This document shows positions 1 through 9,010 of a DNA stretch of 64,000 bases, piece after piece (the stretch's first letter is position 1; the number at the start of each line of letters is the position of its first letter). Source of the DNA: Paenibacillus sp. 1001270B_150601_E10 (lineage in GTDB: Bacteria > Bacillota > Bacilli > Paenibacillales > Paenibacillaceae); assembly GCF_015558675.1 (NCBI RefSeq), contig NZ_JADMOL010000008.1:31918-95917 (forward strand), written 5' to 3'. A program made the position numbers and the translations under genes. The notes under the pieces were generated by a model, which worked only from the letters and a program-made list of their open reading frames with translations, was not told where the DNA came from and did not search any database.

Positions 1-328
1 GGTCTTTATGTTCATTCAAATATTCAAAAAGCTGCGAATTCCAGGATTCCCGATAACGATCCCCTTCCAACCAATAAATGTACTCCTTGTTGATATACTG
101 TTCTAAATCATAAGGCGGGTTTGTGCATCGGGATATTCGAAGATCGTTGATTTTCGCTTCATCCTTGGCATACATGACATCAACGTCATCATCTAATTCA
201 TGAATATCGATTGGTCCTTTTGCTTGAATATTCAACTTTTTCAACTCTCTTGCCTTCATTCGAACAAATCCAGTCTGATCGATTTCAGGAAGTGGGCGAT
301 TAGATACAATGAATGAAAATAAGCTCAT
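1..328 (-). CDS. Hypothetical protein, C-terminal part outside window
   Basis: An open frame runs from an ATG at 328 off the left edge; 109 codons are visible. The start is supported by GGAGGAAGAA directly upstream. The product begins MSLFSFIVSNRPLPEID and is hydrophilic, charged and rich in Asp/Glu/Lys, with no signal peptide or membrane segment. A tyrosine-rich stretch (around residues 72-88) includes NPPYDLEQYI. I do not recognise the family. It lies upstream of nothing visible on its own strand except the DUF1963 gene, whose stop is 26 bases before this start, so the two may be co-transcribed. Presence of the gene is well supported; its function is unknown. Confidence 0.75.
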   Translation of the reverse strand, partial: MSLFSFIVSNRPLPEIDQTGFVRMKARELKKLNIQAKGPIDIHELDDDVDVMYAKDEAKINDLRISRCTNPPYDLEQYINKEYIYWLEGDRYRESWNSQLFEYLNEHKD

Positions 329-354
329 TTCTTCCTCCGCTAGTATAAGTCTGA

Positions 355-1035
355 TTAATAGCTATCCCATGCCAAGTACCATTGACCATCGTCTTTTGAT
401 TTGGCAATATACAGTTTTCCGTTATCCGCGATCATGAATCCTGGTTTCTCTTCTGAAGAAATTTGGAAGATATAATCCAAATCACCTAAACAGGGAGATT
501 GGATATACGAAGGGAAACCTCCTATTTTGGTGAAAAAGTAACGATCAAATTCATTAAAAAAACGATCTGAAAGCTCATCCGATTCGTTGATTTCACTCAT
601 ATCGAGATAATCCCATGATTGTTCCCAGCAAGGGAAGTCTGGTGTGCCCGCTTCTGACCACTTGATTTGAAAGGATTTAACTTGTTTGCATTCACTTGGT
701 GTCTTCATCTTCCTCATCCCTTCAATAGAATCATATTCTCTTAGAAGCCAACCTTCGCCATTCTTCGCATAGTCTACTGGCAGTTTTTCCGAGTTGAGAT
801 AGACTTGAATGAGCCTCTTATCTCCAAAGCGCTTACGTCCTTCTGGAACCTCTGGGACATAGATTTGAATAATGGGTATCATGAATCCATCTTGATCTGA
901 AGGCCAGTTGTCTGATTCGTGTAGATAAAAGTCACCGCCGAAGCTGCTGATTATAGATGCTTCAGGTCTAAATCCGCCTATTTGCGCAATGACCGGCTTT
1001 TTTCCGAGTGTCGTTAGTCGTTCAAAAATGTCCAT
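355..1035 (-). CDS. DUF1963 (YwqG-like) family protein
   Basis: 226-residue cytoplasmic protein. The C-terminal half carries the features I associate with DUF1963/YwqG proteins: KIGGFPSYIQSP, then a YIFQISSEEKPGF strand and a final W-rich tail. The N-terminal half has another Gly-Gly strand (QIGGFRPEASIISSFGGDFY), consistent with the internal repeat of the family. The molecular function of the family is not established. I chose the start at 1035 (MDIFERL) because GGAGGGG sits six bases upstream; an in-frame upstream ATG at 1068 lacks such a site. It is probably transcribed with the partial gene at 1-328. Confidence 0.8.
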   Translation of the reverse strand: MDIFERLTTLGKKPVIAQIGGFRPEASIISSFGGDFYLHESDNWPSDQDGFMIPIIQIYVPEVPEGRKRFGDKRLIQVYLNSEKLPVDYAKNGEGWLLREYDSIEGMRKMKTPSECKQVKSFQIKWSEAGTPDFPCWEQSWDYLDMSEINESDELSDRFFNEFDRYFFTKIGGFPSYIQSPCLGDLDYIFQISSEEKPGFMIADNGKLYIAKSKDDGQWYLAWDSY

Positions 1036-1221
1036 TTTTCCCCTCCAATAATTTCTGGCTCTTCTCATCCATCAAGGGCTGTTTTGTAAATTGCAATGCA
1101 TTCCTTCGTTTAGTCAATGAACTAAGCAATCTAATCGATCTATGCTTCTGGGAAATGCGACGTAGAGAGATACCACGGGGTTATCAGATACGAACCCAGA
1201 ACCATACCTTTAATATGGTGA

Positions 1222-1785
1222 TCATTTCATGTCACTCGTTAGAATCACGATGCTTTGCATGACTGACGGAATATCTTGGGGATCGCTAATAATGAATAAA
1301 TGATTTGCTTCGCCTTCCTTGGGACCCATAATGTTTCCGTTACGGAGTTCTGCAATCTGTCTATCAAGCACTTCTTTGAAACTCGATGCAGTGCGAAAGA
1401 TGGATTGACTTCGCTGGCTCTTGCGTACTCGCTCCTCCAAAATATAATCAGGGATATCAAAATGAACCAGCACGCTTTCAAAATTATTTTCATGAAAATC
1501 ATGAAGCAGTTCTGCACGGCCCCTCCTATCTAAATTTGAATTGCTAAGGATAATATGATAATTCGTATTTTGGATCGTATAATCTACAATCGTTTTTGTG
1601 ATCGCATATTTGATCGTATTCGGTCCCTGTAATGGCCGCAGGGATCTATAGTATGAATTGACGAATTCGGCATGATTATCTTGATCAATGACAATAGCGT
1701 TCTTTAGCTGTTGTTCTAATGCTTTAGAAAATGTTGTTTTGCCGCTGTGTGTCTTGCCTACTGTCATAATAATGAATCGCTTCAA
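1222..1785 (-). CDS. P-loop kinase / zeta-toxin-like ATPase (AAA_33 type)
   Basis: 187 residues. The N-terminus is a Walker A loop, VGKTHSGKTTF, followed by a DQD motif (about residue 35) typical of small P-loop kinases of the zeta-toxin/AAA_33 group. A lid-like stretch of basic residues follows (EERVRKSQRSQ, around 118-128). The substrate is unknown: small metabolite, nucleoside or RNA end are all possible. The start is a TTG at 1785, since GGAGGG stands eight bases upstream and the first in-frame ATG (1767) is already close to the P-loop. There is no antitoxin-sized partner next to it, so a toxin role is not supported. Monocistronic. Confidence 0.75.
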   Translation of the reverse strand: MKRFIIMTVGKTHSGKTTFSKALEQQLKNAIVIDQDNHAEFVNSYYRSLRPLQGPNTIKYAITKTIVDYTIQNTNYHIILSNSNLDRRGRAELLHDFHENNFESVLVHFDIPDYILEERVRKSQRSQSIFRTASSFKEVLDRQIAELRNGNIMGPKEGEANHLFIISDPQDIPSVMQSIVILTSDMK

Positions 1786-1910
1786 TTATAGTCCCTCCGA
1801 CGCATGCAGCACGTTATTTATATAAAATGTATTTTCTTACCATTAACTTCTTCTCGCAATTTCTTAGGGATCAAAAACATTGTTCACTTCGGTCAACTTA
1901 TCTATTTTGA

Positions 1911-2543
1911 TTAATAAAGTCTCTTTTCGTAACTTTCCTGCAGCCCTTTCATGATGACTTCTTCCGTAAATTCAGACGAATTGACATGAGCCGTTAACAT
2001 CGCAGGGATCGACGGCAGAGCATCTGCTTCCAGCCAAGTCTCATGATCCCAGACCTTCGATCTTTTGAAGGCTTTCGCGCAATGAATATAGCATTCCTCA
2101 ACCTCTACCCCAATACCTAATAGCGGCTGCTTATCTTTCGCTCTCATCTGGCTAAGAAGCTTTTCATCTTTAATGATGCAAGCTTTTCCATTAACTCTAA
2201 GCGTTTCTTCCAACCCTGGAATCATGAAGATTACGCCTACCCTCGGATTGGATAACAGATTTCTTAATGAATCCATCCTACGATTGCCTGGACGTTCTGG
2301 AATAACAAAGTGCTTATCATCGACAACCAATACAGATCCTGGGGCATCCCCCCGAGGAGAAACATCGCAGTATCCTTGGTCATCTGACGTAGATAAAAAT
2401 AACAAGGGTGACAGGGAAATAAAGTGTCGACAATGGCTATCCAAATGATGAATCGTTTTCTTCTTTACAACCTCGCTTGGATACCCCAAGAGATCTCTCA
2501 GCTCGTCTTCTGTTGATATGGTTTCTTTAAACGGATTGTTCAT
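1911..2543 (-). CDS. Pyridoxamine 5'-phosphate oxidase family protein (FMN-binding split barrel)
   Basis: 210 residues. The sequence matches the PPOX subgroup of uncharacterised flavoproteins (MSMEG_1061-like): FLSTSDDQGYCDVSPRGDAPG, then IPERPGNRRMDSLRNLL and VGVIFMIPGLEETLRVNG, i.e. the FMN phosphate-binding strands of the split barrel. It is likely a cytoplasmic flavin- or F420-dependent reductase; substrate not predictable. Start: three ATGs in a row (2549, 2546, 2543); GAGG lies six bases before the third, which I use. A GTG at 2579 is also in frame but poorly spaced. The upstream gene ends 45 bases away, suggesting a two-gene unit. Confidence 0.8.
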   Translation of the reverse strand: MNNPFKETISTEDELRDLLGYPSEVVKKKTIHHLDSHCRHFISLSPLLFLSTSDDQGYCDVSPRGDAPGSVLVVDDKHFVIPERPGNRRMDSLRNLLSNPRVGVIFMIPGLEETLRVNGKACIIKDEKLLSQMRAKDKQPLLGIGVEVEECYIHCAKAFKRSKVWDHETWLEADALPSIPAMLTAHVNSSEFTEEVIMKGLQESYEKRLY

Positions 2544-2588
2544 CATCATCCTCGATTCTTCTTTGATCTTTTTGGTCACGCCTCAGCA

Positions 2589-3074
2589 TCATGGAACAGT
2601 ATCCGCTTTGTTCCCGACTAACTCATCTGGCAAGATCCAAAATTGCTTTGTTTCCTCAACAAAAGCTAAATGGACTGCTCGTTGTTCGCCTTTTTTCAGT
2701 CTAAAATATCTTGTGCCCATACCATAAATACTCCTTCCTGGTATATATTCCAATCCGCCAACACGACTATTTTGATGGGCTTCTAAATACTCAAACGCTT
2801 CGAATTCACTTCCTACAACAAGGTTCTCGGAAGTTTTATTCCACCGGACCTCTAAGATTTTCACGTTGGTTGATACATACTCTCCCACGATGTTAGTTTT
2901 GCCCGTCCCTTCTATTACAACTCTCGCATCAGACGGAGACCGACCGAATTCGTTGATTCCTAATGTTAAATACGTTCGATCAAGCACTAACGTTTGATCT
3001 AAAACAAAATAGGTGCCGACTAATATAAAGAGGATGAATGAAAAGCAAACGAGTATTTTTCGCCAGAGCGGCAT
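2589..3074 (-). CDS. Hypothetical N-terminally membrane-anchored protein
   Basis: 161 residues with a single hydrophobic helix near the N-terminus (KILVCFSFILFILVGTYFVL) and an extracytoplasmic domain of about 130 residues with no cysteines. There is no lipobox. The exported part contains a GGLEYIPGRSIYGMGTRYF strand pair but nothing that I can assign to a family. Start at 3074 (MPLWRK) follows a near-perfect GGAGGTGATCAAA; the earlier in-frame TTG at 3089 overlaps this ribosome site and is rejected. The ribosome site overlaps the stop of a gene remnant at 3080, hinting at former translational coupling. Confidence 0.65.
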   Translation of the reverse strand: MPLWRKILVCFSFILFILVGTYFVLDQTLVLDRTYLTLGINEFGRSPSDARVVIEGTGKTNIVGEYVSTNVKILEVRWNKTSENLVVGSEFEAFEYLEAHQNSRVGGLEYIPGRSIYGMGTRYFRLKKGEQRAVHLAFVEETKQFWILPDELVGNKADTVP

Positions 3075-3079
3075 TTTGA

Positions 3080-3235
3080 TCACCTCCAAATTTTCAGACT
3101 ACAGCCTAAAGTCCGTTCCAAAAGTTTGCTTTTAGTTAAGATCAATGGGCTTCCTAGTTTCTCCTCAACTGAATCTAGTAATGTTGCAACTTCTTCTCGT
3201 TCGATCCAAGAGTTCCGATCTATCAATTGATGAGA
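3080..3235 (-). pseudogene. C-terminal remnant of a lost gene
   Basis: An uninterrupted frame of about 50 codons without a start reads DRNSWIEREEVATLLDSVEE and continues GSPLILTKSKLLERTL to a TGA at 3080-3082. The composition (helical, amphipathic, charge-balanced) looks like genuine protein rather than random translation, and the stop codon overlaps the ribosome site of the next gene, as in a compact operon. An in-frame TGA lies close upstream. Probably the tail of a cytoplasmic protein (a DUF2711-like origin is a guess). The rest of the 3075-3446 interval shows only the hairpin at 3342. Confidence 0.4.
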
Positions 3236-3341
3236 ACATCATCTACTAGTTTCTACGAGGGATATGAATGGTATTATAAACCAAATTTTCTATTCACATC
3301 AAATGATGAACCTGAATATAAGAGATGACTTCCTAATATGC

Positions 3342-3362
3342 AAAAATGCCGCCACAGCGGCA
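3342..3362 (-). terminator. Rho-independent terminator
   Basis: Six-pair GC-rich stem TGCCGC/GCGGCA (3347-3352 with 3357-3362), four-base loop, followed on the minus strand by TTTTTG. It lies 85 bases downstream of the DinB gene that ends at 3447. Confidence 0.7.
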
Positions 3363-3446
3363 GCATGAATACTTGATCAATAGTTAGGATTAAACATCAT
3401 TACTCTTGTAACAATCCATTCCATTACTAGCATGCTATTGTAAAAA

Positions 3447-3965
3447 TTATGCTTCACGATACCACTTTCTAAGCTGATTGATATGAGCCTGATGATAGCG
3501 GCAATGGTCAGCGATATGCCATAAGCCCCAGCGCAGGGTCGCTTGCTTTTCATTATTATGGCCAAAGGTTACAACTTTGACTAGATCATCATCTGTTAAC
3601 GACAGGCATGCATCTTTTAGCATCGCGAGCACATCATCATAATTAGACATAAGAGACTTCAAACACACTTCTTTGACCATTGGCAGCTCATTATTTTGAT
3701 CTATCATAGGGCCATATCGCTCTTTCAATGACACCGAAAGCGGTTCTCCTTTTATTCTGCAAGCCCAATTCAGATCAACAACCATGAGATGTTTGATTAG
3801 CTGTGCCGTACTATTAAATCGATGATTATTCCCTTTGTAATCCAGTTCTTCTTGTGACATACCATCCGTTATGAGCCACAGCCTTTGGTTATTTTCGATA
3901 ACAGCAGAATGTAACATCCCCACGATAGGCGACATAGAGTTTTCACCTTTTAAATCGTACAGCAT
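3447..3965 (-). CDS. DinB family protein
   Basis: 172 residues, four-helix-bundle DinB/YfiT type. The family normally places three metal-ligand histidines on the bundle; here H (AQLIKHLMVVDLNWA) and two late histidines (HIADHCRYHQAHINQL) are visible in the expected places. The bound metal is probably Ni2+/Zn2+, and members act as thiol-dependent S-transferases or are uncharacterised. Start at 3965 follows GGAGGGTGATTCAGG; an alternative ATG at 3935 (MSPIVGMLHSA) with AAAGGTGA upstream is equally possible and matches the usual family start better. One of three DinB-type genes in the first 25 kb (others at 20851 and 24015). Confidence 0.8.
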   Translation of the reverse strand: MLYDLKGENSMSPIVGMLHSAVIENNQRLWLITDGMSQEELDYKGNNHRFNSTAQLIKHLMVVDLNWACRIKGEPLSVSLKERYGPMIDQNNELPMVKEVCLKSLMSNYDDVLAMLKDACLSLTDDDLVKVVTFGHNNEKQATLRWGLWHIADHCRYHQAHINQLRKWYREA

Positions 3966-4034
3966 CCTGAATCACCCTCCTATATTTTCGACTTTCTAAT
4001 GCTCGCCAAAACATTTCCATTTCACACATCTTAG

Positions 4035-4622
4035 TCATTTTTGTATTTCCTGTGATAAGATCGCTTTTAGCTCTGTAAACATTTTTTGTTTATTAAATGA
4101 TTTTTCACCTGAAATGTCCTCTGAATCTGCTCCATCTAGATTGAACTTACCGGATTGCATGTTGATTACACTGTACTGACCATAGCTGTTTTTCTTCATA
4201 AAGATTAAATACTTGCTGCCTTTTTTCATTTCTGTATACCCTTCATATGCAATTCTTTTTTTACCTTTAAACGTTTGGTATACACCGATGGGTTCAATGA
4301 CAGTAAGATTAATTGCATCCTCTTCTGAACCTTTTAGTACCTTTTCGACATTCATCTCTGTAAACGTAGCAATATCCGCAACAAAACCCTTAGGTAATTC
4401 TTCAATATGCAGTTCCCGATCTTCTAAATCTTTGATCGGACTACCAATGACAACTAATTCTGCATGATTAAATAGTTCTTTACCTGTAGAGTATCCAACA
4501 TAATCAGAGGATACATGTACGGTGCGTACAGAGTTATAGATGGCAAAAAAATAATAGCATGCTGCTGCAAGGATTAAAGTGAGGACAAGAGAAATAATCG
4601 TGATATTCTTTCTTAGTAGCAT
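4035..4622 (-). CDS. Membrane-anchored exported protein, copy A of a paralogous pair
   Basis: 195 residues: basic N-terminus, one hydrophobic helix (about 8-28), then an extracytoplasmic domain. The core has VVIGSPIKDLEDRE, FTEMNVEKVLKGSEED, a LTVIEPIGVYQTFKGK strand, and a SKYLIFMKKN...GQYSVINMQ.GKF segment. The order of strands resembles a small beta-barrel used by secreted proteins of Bacillales that are annotated only as hypothetical. Well over half of its residues are identical with the protein at 12988-13584, so the two are duplicates. Start supported by GGGAGGTGTTAG. Function unknown. Confidence 0.75.
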   Translation of the reverse strand: MLLRKNITIISLVLTLILAAACYYFFAIYNSVRTVHVSSDYVGYSTGKELFNHAELVVIGSPIKDLEDRELHIEELPKGFVADIATFTEMNVEKVLKGSEEDAINLTVIEPIGVYQTFKGKKRIAYEGYTEMKKGSKYLIFMKKNSYGQYSVINMQSGKFNLDGADSEDISGEKSFNKQKMFTELKAILSQEIQK

Positions 4623-4696
4623 CTAACACCTCCCAATGCTTGCACAAGCTCCTAGCTTGATTTTCATTTAATGAATCATCTGAAGCGCATCTATAC

Positions 4697-5354
4697 TTAC
4701 TTGGACCGCTTTGTCATCCTAGCAAATCGAGGTCCTGCCTGGAATCCGGCTTTCTTTTACAGGATTTCTGCAACATTTCCTACTGTAACACACAATTTCA
4801 CGACCTCTGTGTAGGCACTAGCAGACTGTTTGATGTGATGCAGCATAAATGCCGCGATGCCCTTTCCTATACTTAGGTAGAATGCAGATCTCACCAATCT
4901 CTGCAAATCCTAGCGACATGTTCTCACTGATACCTGCGATGCATACTCCCGCAATTTCTTCTTCCTGTTCATTCACAACAACAATTGAAAGGTTTCTATA
5001 GCTGTATACCTGCATAAGATAGGATAGATCTTCTATGATCTTCTCGTCATGGGGGACACCATAGATCTCATAGTCAATCCCTCCGCGGTATCCTTCCTTC
5101 ATGATGTCTTTTATTCTTGACATGTCGTAAGAATCATCTGTCAAATAGACAGACCATCCATTTGGATTTAAAGCCTTTTTACTTTCTTCTGTTGGGCAGC
5201 ACATGACCTGTCGTACTATATTCACTTTAAAGCCTAACGATAACAGAAGGTTTACATCATCTTGCAGGACACCATTGATATTTCTTATATCCCTGCAGCA
5301 ATCTATTACGATCCTCCACATTTGATCTGCCTGTTCTAATCTATACTTCGTCAT
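4697..5354 (-). pseudogene. GNAT family N-acetyltransferase, disrupted
   Basis: The frame from ATG 5354 (GAGGTG upstream) encodes an acetyltransferase up to GEICILPKYR, the strand before the acetyl-CoA pyrophosphate loop. There the usual R-G-K-G codons have lost two bases (near 4862-4870) and the frame ends in nonsense at 4818. Reading on in the shifted frame restores GIAAFMLHHIKQ, then LCVTVGNVAEIL, a TAA at 4757-4759 where the family has Tyr, and finally KKAGFQAGPRFARMTKRSK to a TAA at 4697. With two bases restored the gene has 220 codons. One frameshift plus one nonsense codon means this is a true pseudogene rather than a single sequencing error. It follows the methyltransferase gene by 13 bases. 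Confidence 0.85.
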
Positions 5355-5367
5355 CGCACCTCGCAGA

Positions 5368-5994
5368 CTAACAATCAACTGATTTTCTAAGGACAATTTT
5401 CCGATACATTCCATTCAGCATAACTGGCTTGTCTTCTTCTATTACGATGTGATCACGATGTCTCTGATACAATTCTTCAAAATTCAGTCCAATATCGGTG
5501 CCCAGCACTTTAATGAGTGGTCGAAGCAGCCTTTTGAACAGCGGAAGTTTGTTATGGTCTGGAGCAAATTTATCGAAAATAACGATCCTTCCTTCTTGCT
5601 TTAATACCCGACTCATCTCTTGAAAGCATTGATCTGCATGAGGTACTACAGAAAGGATGAGGCTGCCGACCACATAATCAAATGATCGATCGTCAAATTT
5701 CATATTTTGAGCATCCATCTCTATAAACGCAATGGAGGAATTCATAAATTTCGCTCTTGCTCTGCCTAACATGTCAGGCGAAAAATCTATTGCCGTTATA
5801 TCTAAATCTGTATGGTTCACTAATTCCAGATCAGCACCTGTGCCCACACCTACAAAAAGAATTCGATGTGCACGGTCGAAATGGATTTCCTGAAAAACTT
5901 GTTTTCGTGCACGAAGAAAAAGGTTTGAATTGAAAATTCGATCATAGATCGGTGACCAGATCTTATAGATTATTTTATTCCACTTATTATTCAT
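5368..5994 (-). CDS. Class I SAM-dependent methyltransferase
   Basis: 208 residues, Methyltransf_11-type Rossmann fold. Motif I is ILFVGVGTGADLELV; the acidic end of beta-2 is ITAIDFSPDML; motif II/III regions IEMDAQNMKFDDRSFDYVVG and RVLKQEGRIVIFDKF follow. The substrate is not evident; relatives of this length (UbiE-like or phospholipid N-methyltransferase-like) act on lipids or small molecules at the membrane. Good GGAGATCCATC ribosome site. It is the first gene of a unit with the broken acetyltransferase gene. Confidence 0.85.
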   Translation of the reverse strand: MNNKWNKIIYKIWSPIYDRIFNSNLFLRARKQVFQEIHFDRAHRILFVGVGTGADLELVNHTDLDITAIDFSPDMLGRARAKFMNSSIAFIEMDAQNMKFDDRSFDYVVGSLILSVVPHADQCFQEMSRVLKQEGRIVIFDKFAPDHNKLPLFKRLLRPLIKVLGTDIGLNFEELYQRHRDHIVIEEDKPVMLNGMYRKIVLRKSVDC

Positions 5995-6042
5995 GATGGA
6001 TCTCCTGATTTATTTATAGTGATAATCTATTGTTCTTGTTTA

Positions 6043-6228
6043 TCATCGTTTTATGTTCAGTCTAATTACACTTAGTATTGCTAAGATCGCAAAAGCATAA
6101 CTCGAATGAAGTTTCATTTTGGCTAGTTGGAGTAAATCATCCGGTAAATCAAAAATAATGATATAACCATAGTACAACGATAACAAACATGTAAGAATGA
6201 TTAGTAGGTTAAGTATTTTTCTAAACAT
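6043..6228 (-). CDS. Small two-helix membrane protein
   Basis: 61 residues, MFRKILNLLIILTCLLSLYY followed by a short loop (FDLPDDLLQLAKMKLHSS) and a second hydrophobic helix (YAFAILAILSVIRL) with a basic tail. Ribosome site AGGAGGGGGAAT is excellent, which is the main reason to accept it. No family recognised; the arrangement resembles small uncharacterised membrane proteins of Bacillus and Paenibacillus. The methyltransferase gene starts 48 bases downstream, so co-transcription is likely. Confidence 0.6.
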   Translation of the reverse strand: MFRKILNLLIILTCLLSLYYGYIIIFDLPDDLLQLAKMKLHSSYAFAILAILSVIRLNIKR

Positions 6229-6359
6229 AAATTCCCCCTCCTAGTTAACAAAACCCACTATCCATTGCGAATACTTCAGTTATGTAAATGTTGTTGCTAT
6301 CTCAACCCATGTAACATTGACCTTTACCCTCAACTAAAATAAGTTTCTTCTTCATGCAA

Positions 6360-6839
6360 TCATCCTAAGTCATGGTTAATGATATGCTTGATCCCAGCCT
6401 TTGTTCCAATGTCTTGTACCAGCCCCTTTAACGCATTTGGATAGATCGTCATATCATCAAGTTCATGAACGTCAAACCATTTAAAGACCAGCTTTACCTC
6501 TTCTTCGTTACCTACAAATTCCTCGTCACTGGCTGCTAGTTCATCAGCACATTCCACTAAATAATACATGCCATACTCATGTAAATATTCAACTTCATAG
6601 GCATTAAAGTTCTCAATAATCCATAATAATCTCTGCGTGTTTACCTCTAAATTAAGTTCTTCTCTGAACTCCCTAACTACGGTATGAGAAGTCTCTTCAT
6701 TAATCTCCGCTCTACCACCTGGCAATACCCAGCCTGATCCGTTCTTTGTCTTATGTAAAAGAATTCTACCTTGGTTCATTAAGACTCCGCATACTCTTAA
6801 CAAAAATTCTCCCTGACCTTCCTTTATGGATACTGACAA
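6360..6839 (-). CDS. NUDIX hydrolase
   Basis: 159 residues. The NUDIX box is complete: GGRAEINEETSHTVVREFRE followed by ELNLEV, with the catalytic REFREE glutamates that bind Mg2+. It should cleave a nucleoside diphosphate linked to another moiety; the specificity cannot be told from the sequence. The N-terminal strand FLLRVCGVLMNQGRILLHK and the loop GSGWVLPGG are typical. The start is a TTG at 6839, chosen because AAGGAGGT lies seven bases upstream and no ATG precedes the domain. Confidence 0.88.
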   Translation of the reverse strand: MSVSIKEGQGEFLLRVCGVLMNQGRILLHKTKNGSGWVLPGGRAEINEETSHTVVREFREELNLEVNTQRLLWIIENFNAYEVEYLHEYGMYYLVECADELAASDEEFVGNEEEVKLVFKWFDVHELDDMTIYPNALKGLVQDIGTKAGIKHIINHDLG

Positions 6840-7010
6840 AGAATTACCTCCTTCATGCTTTTTTTAACGTTTTGATATTTACGAAATTCATTTAGTTAAA
6901 AGAAAAGCGGTAGACATTAGACGTATTTCCATTTTCATCATCCTTCTTTAGTCTTCATCAAACATCCGATGGACTCTCCTCATTTCGAAATTGCTTTCAA
7001 TATATATTTA

Positions 7011-7850
7011 CTAAAGAACATCAAGCATCTCTCTTAGCTCTACTTTACATTTTTCAATATCATAATGTGAATTATCGATCTTTCGTTTGCTAATGTTTAA
7101 TAGATCAAAAATCTCAAGTTCAATGTTTTTTCTTTCTTGAAGAACGTGAATAGTCCCATCTACACCATAATATCCGTTCGCTTTTCCCAATCCTTGATTT
7201 GTATAATAATCTATAAATCCGTCTGACCATTCCTTAGGTCTTTCATGTACGGCTTTTTCAAAAGTAGATCTGATATCCTGTTGATCAATATAGATTAATA
7301 GGGGGTTCATGGCCCTTACTATTTCCTCTAACTGCAATACATAGTTGATCACTTTTTCTTTTGGTATGTTATATTTTACTGTACCGATCGTCAGTGGGTT
7401 TTGTATGAAACAACAGTCAAATACATACACGGAATGACGATGAAGATTGCTTTCTTTAAAGCTTCTCCACTTTTCTGTCATCAGACTGACGTGTTCGTCG
7501 AACGGCAGCTCATAGATATCCCTTGTCAATATCTCTTGCAGGAGCTCCTCTGGAAAATCATGACCCCATTCATTCTTTAGTTTTCGATAGGGGATTAAGT
7601 TGTTGTTTCCGTGTCTGACTACTCTACTTTCTAACCATTCTTTGATTTGTTCATGCTTTGATAGCAATTCCATAAATTCATCTTCTCTATAAAAAGAAAC
7701 ACCTTCATAATCAGCTGGATGATCTAAATGCCCTTCTTGATATAATTTTGCCTCTACACCCTTGTCAGCAAGTATTTCAGCTACAAATTGTGCAACAGTA
7801 GACTTTCCAGACCCGGGTAATCCCTCTATCATAATCAGTTGTGTTTGCAT
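7011..7850 (-). CDS. P-loop NTPase / kinase-like protein
   Basis: 279 residues. N-terminal Walker A IEGLPGSGKSTVAQFVAE, then a Walker B-like strand HSVYVFDCCFIQNPLT (about residue 139-155) and LLIYIDQQDI (around 182). The size and a mixed central helical region fit small-molecule kinases found in Paenibacillus accessory regions; substrate unknown. Ribosome site GAGAGGGAATATCG. Monocistronic; long spacers on both sides. Confidence 0.75.
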   Translation of the reverse strand: MQTQLIMIEGLPGSGKSTVAQFVAEILADKGVEAKLYQEGHLDHPADYEGVSFYREDEFMELLSKHEQIKEWLESRVVRHGNNNLIPYRKLKNEWGHDFPEELLQEILTRDIYELPFDEHVSLMTEKWRSFKESNLHRHSVYVFDCCFIQNPLTIGTVKYNIPKEKVINYVLQLEEIVRAMNPLLIYIDQQDIRSTFEKAVHERPKEWSDGFIDYYTNQGLGKANGYYGVDGTIHVLQERKNIELEIFDLLNISKRKIDNSHYDIEKCKVELREMLDVL

Positions 7851-8123
7851 CGATATTCCCTCTCCATACTCTATTTCACTACAGATATTTCAAATACTCC
7901 TGAAGCTTAGTATCCACTCGATCGTAAACGGCCACATCTTTTTAAGACAAACGGATATTAGCATCTATTGAAATCACAAAAAAACAAGTCACAAAGAAGC
8001 ATTTTGCCGCCCAAAGGGCTTAAATAAAATATACAGCGTATGATCAATAGTTGGGTAATAAAGTTCAGTTATAACGGAACTATTTACTCTGTTAGAAAGA
8101 GTAAATGCCACTATGCATTATTC

Positions 8124-8900
8124 CTAATCTGAACGACCCACAAAAACTACTTCTTGGTTGAACCATTCTGATTGTTTGTATGCGTCGCCAATACCTACTT
8201 CATTTATTAATGCTTTGGACACCCTTTTTTGCTTTAAGAGCGTATGAAAGCTGTGATCAAATGGGTTAGGTGTTATTTTAATTTCATTGCTGCTTATCCA
8301 CTCAGCCACAAGTCGACGATCATCCACATCGTTAAAGGGTTCCGAATCTTTGAAACCGTTTTTGTACCAAGGATTTTCTTGTTCCTTATCCACTCCAGGA
8401 GAATATAAACATACATATAAAGAAATCGCATCGCATAATTGCAGCAATCTAAACGGCTTATTAATGTCTTCATGATTGTTAAGGTTTAATTCCGCTTTTA
8501 TTCGTTGCTGCCTTTTATCTTCTTGATGAATAAACATGTTGCTTTCTTCTACGGAACTGCCCTTGAAGAGGCCGAATGACGAATAATGTAAGCTGCATAG
8601 TAAGGCGGCATACTTATTCATTTGTTCAGTTTGATCCAATCCATACTGATAATGGGTTAGCTTAGGTAATAGCGGATAATCCATAAATGAAAATGGCGCA
8701 GCTTGGTGATCATTCCATATCGGGGTATCATCAAGTCTCTTCCAGCCTAAATCATGATGATAAACAGCAAATACCAAGTCGTTAAAGAAAGGATCATCTA
8801 CGAAAAAGTTCTTAAACTGTCTTGCTACATCCCCAGACAATTGAGCATGTTCATGTTGTTCCACCATGATAAATGCCAGTTCAGTTTCACGAACGATCAT
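8124..8900 (-). CDS. DUF3891 family protein
   Basis: 258 residues, cytoplasmic. The signature features of DUF3891 are visible: QHEHAQLSGDVARQF near the N-terminus, AVYHHDLGWKRLDD (a HD-like His-His-Asp triplet), and LLCSLHYSSFGLF. The distribution of His and Asp recalls metal-dependent HD phosphohydrolases, but a biochemical activity for the family is not established to my knowledge. Ribosome site GGGAAGTG. Monocistronic. Confidence 0.8.
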   Translation of the reverse strand: MIVRETELAFIMVEQHEHAQLSGDVARQFKNFFVDDPFFNDLVFAVYHHDLGWKRLDDTPIWNDHQAAPFSFMDYPLLPKLTHYQYGLDQTEQMNKYAALLCSLHYSSFGLFKGSSVEESNMFIHQEDKRQQRIKAELNLNNHEDINKPFRLLQLCDAISLYVCLYSPGVDKEQENPWYKNGFKDSEPFNDVDDRRLVAEWISSNEIKITPNPFDHSFHTLLKQKRVSKALINEVGIGDAYKQSEWFNQEVVFVGRSD

Positions 8901-9010
8901 ATCTTCACTTCCCTGCTTTTTATCTCGTAAGTCTTAGACCTCTAGATCAGTACTAAATAGCTTAAGCATATGATGATTATATGTCTCATCAAGTACAAAT
9001 GCCTCAATGT

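Noticed and set aside
1222..1785. Zeta-toxin of a toxin-antitoxin pair
   Set aside because: Only a generic P-loop kinase signature; no antitoxin gene adjacent.
8083..8107. Inverted repeat ATTTACTCT/AGAGTAAAT downstream of the DUF3891 gene as terminator
   Set aside because: AT-rich nine-pair stem without a T-tract; too weak to call.
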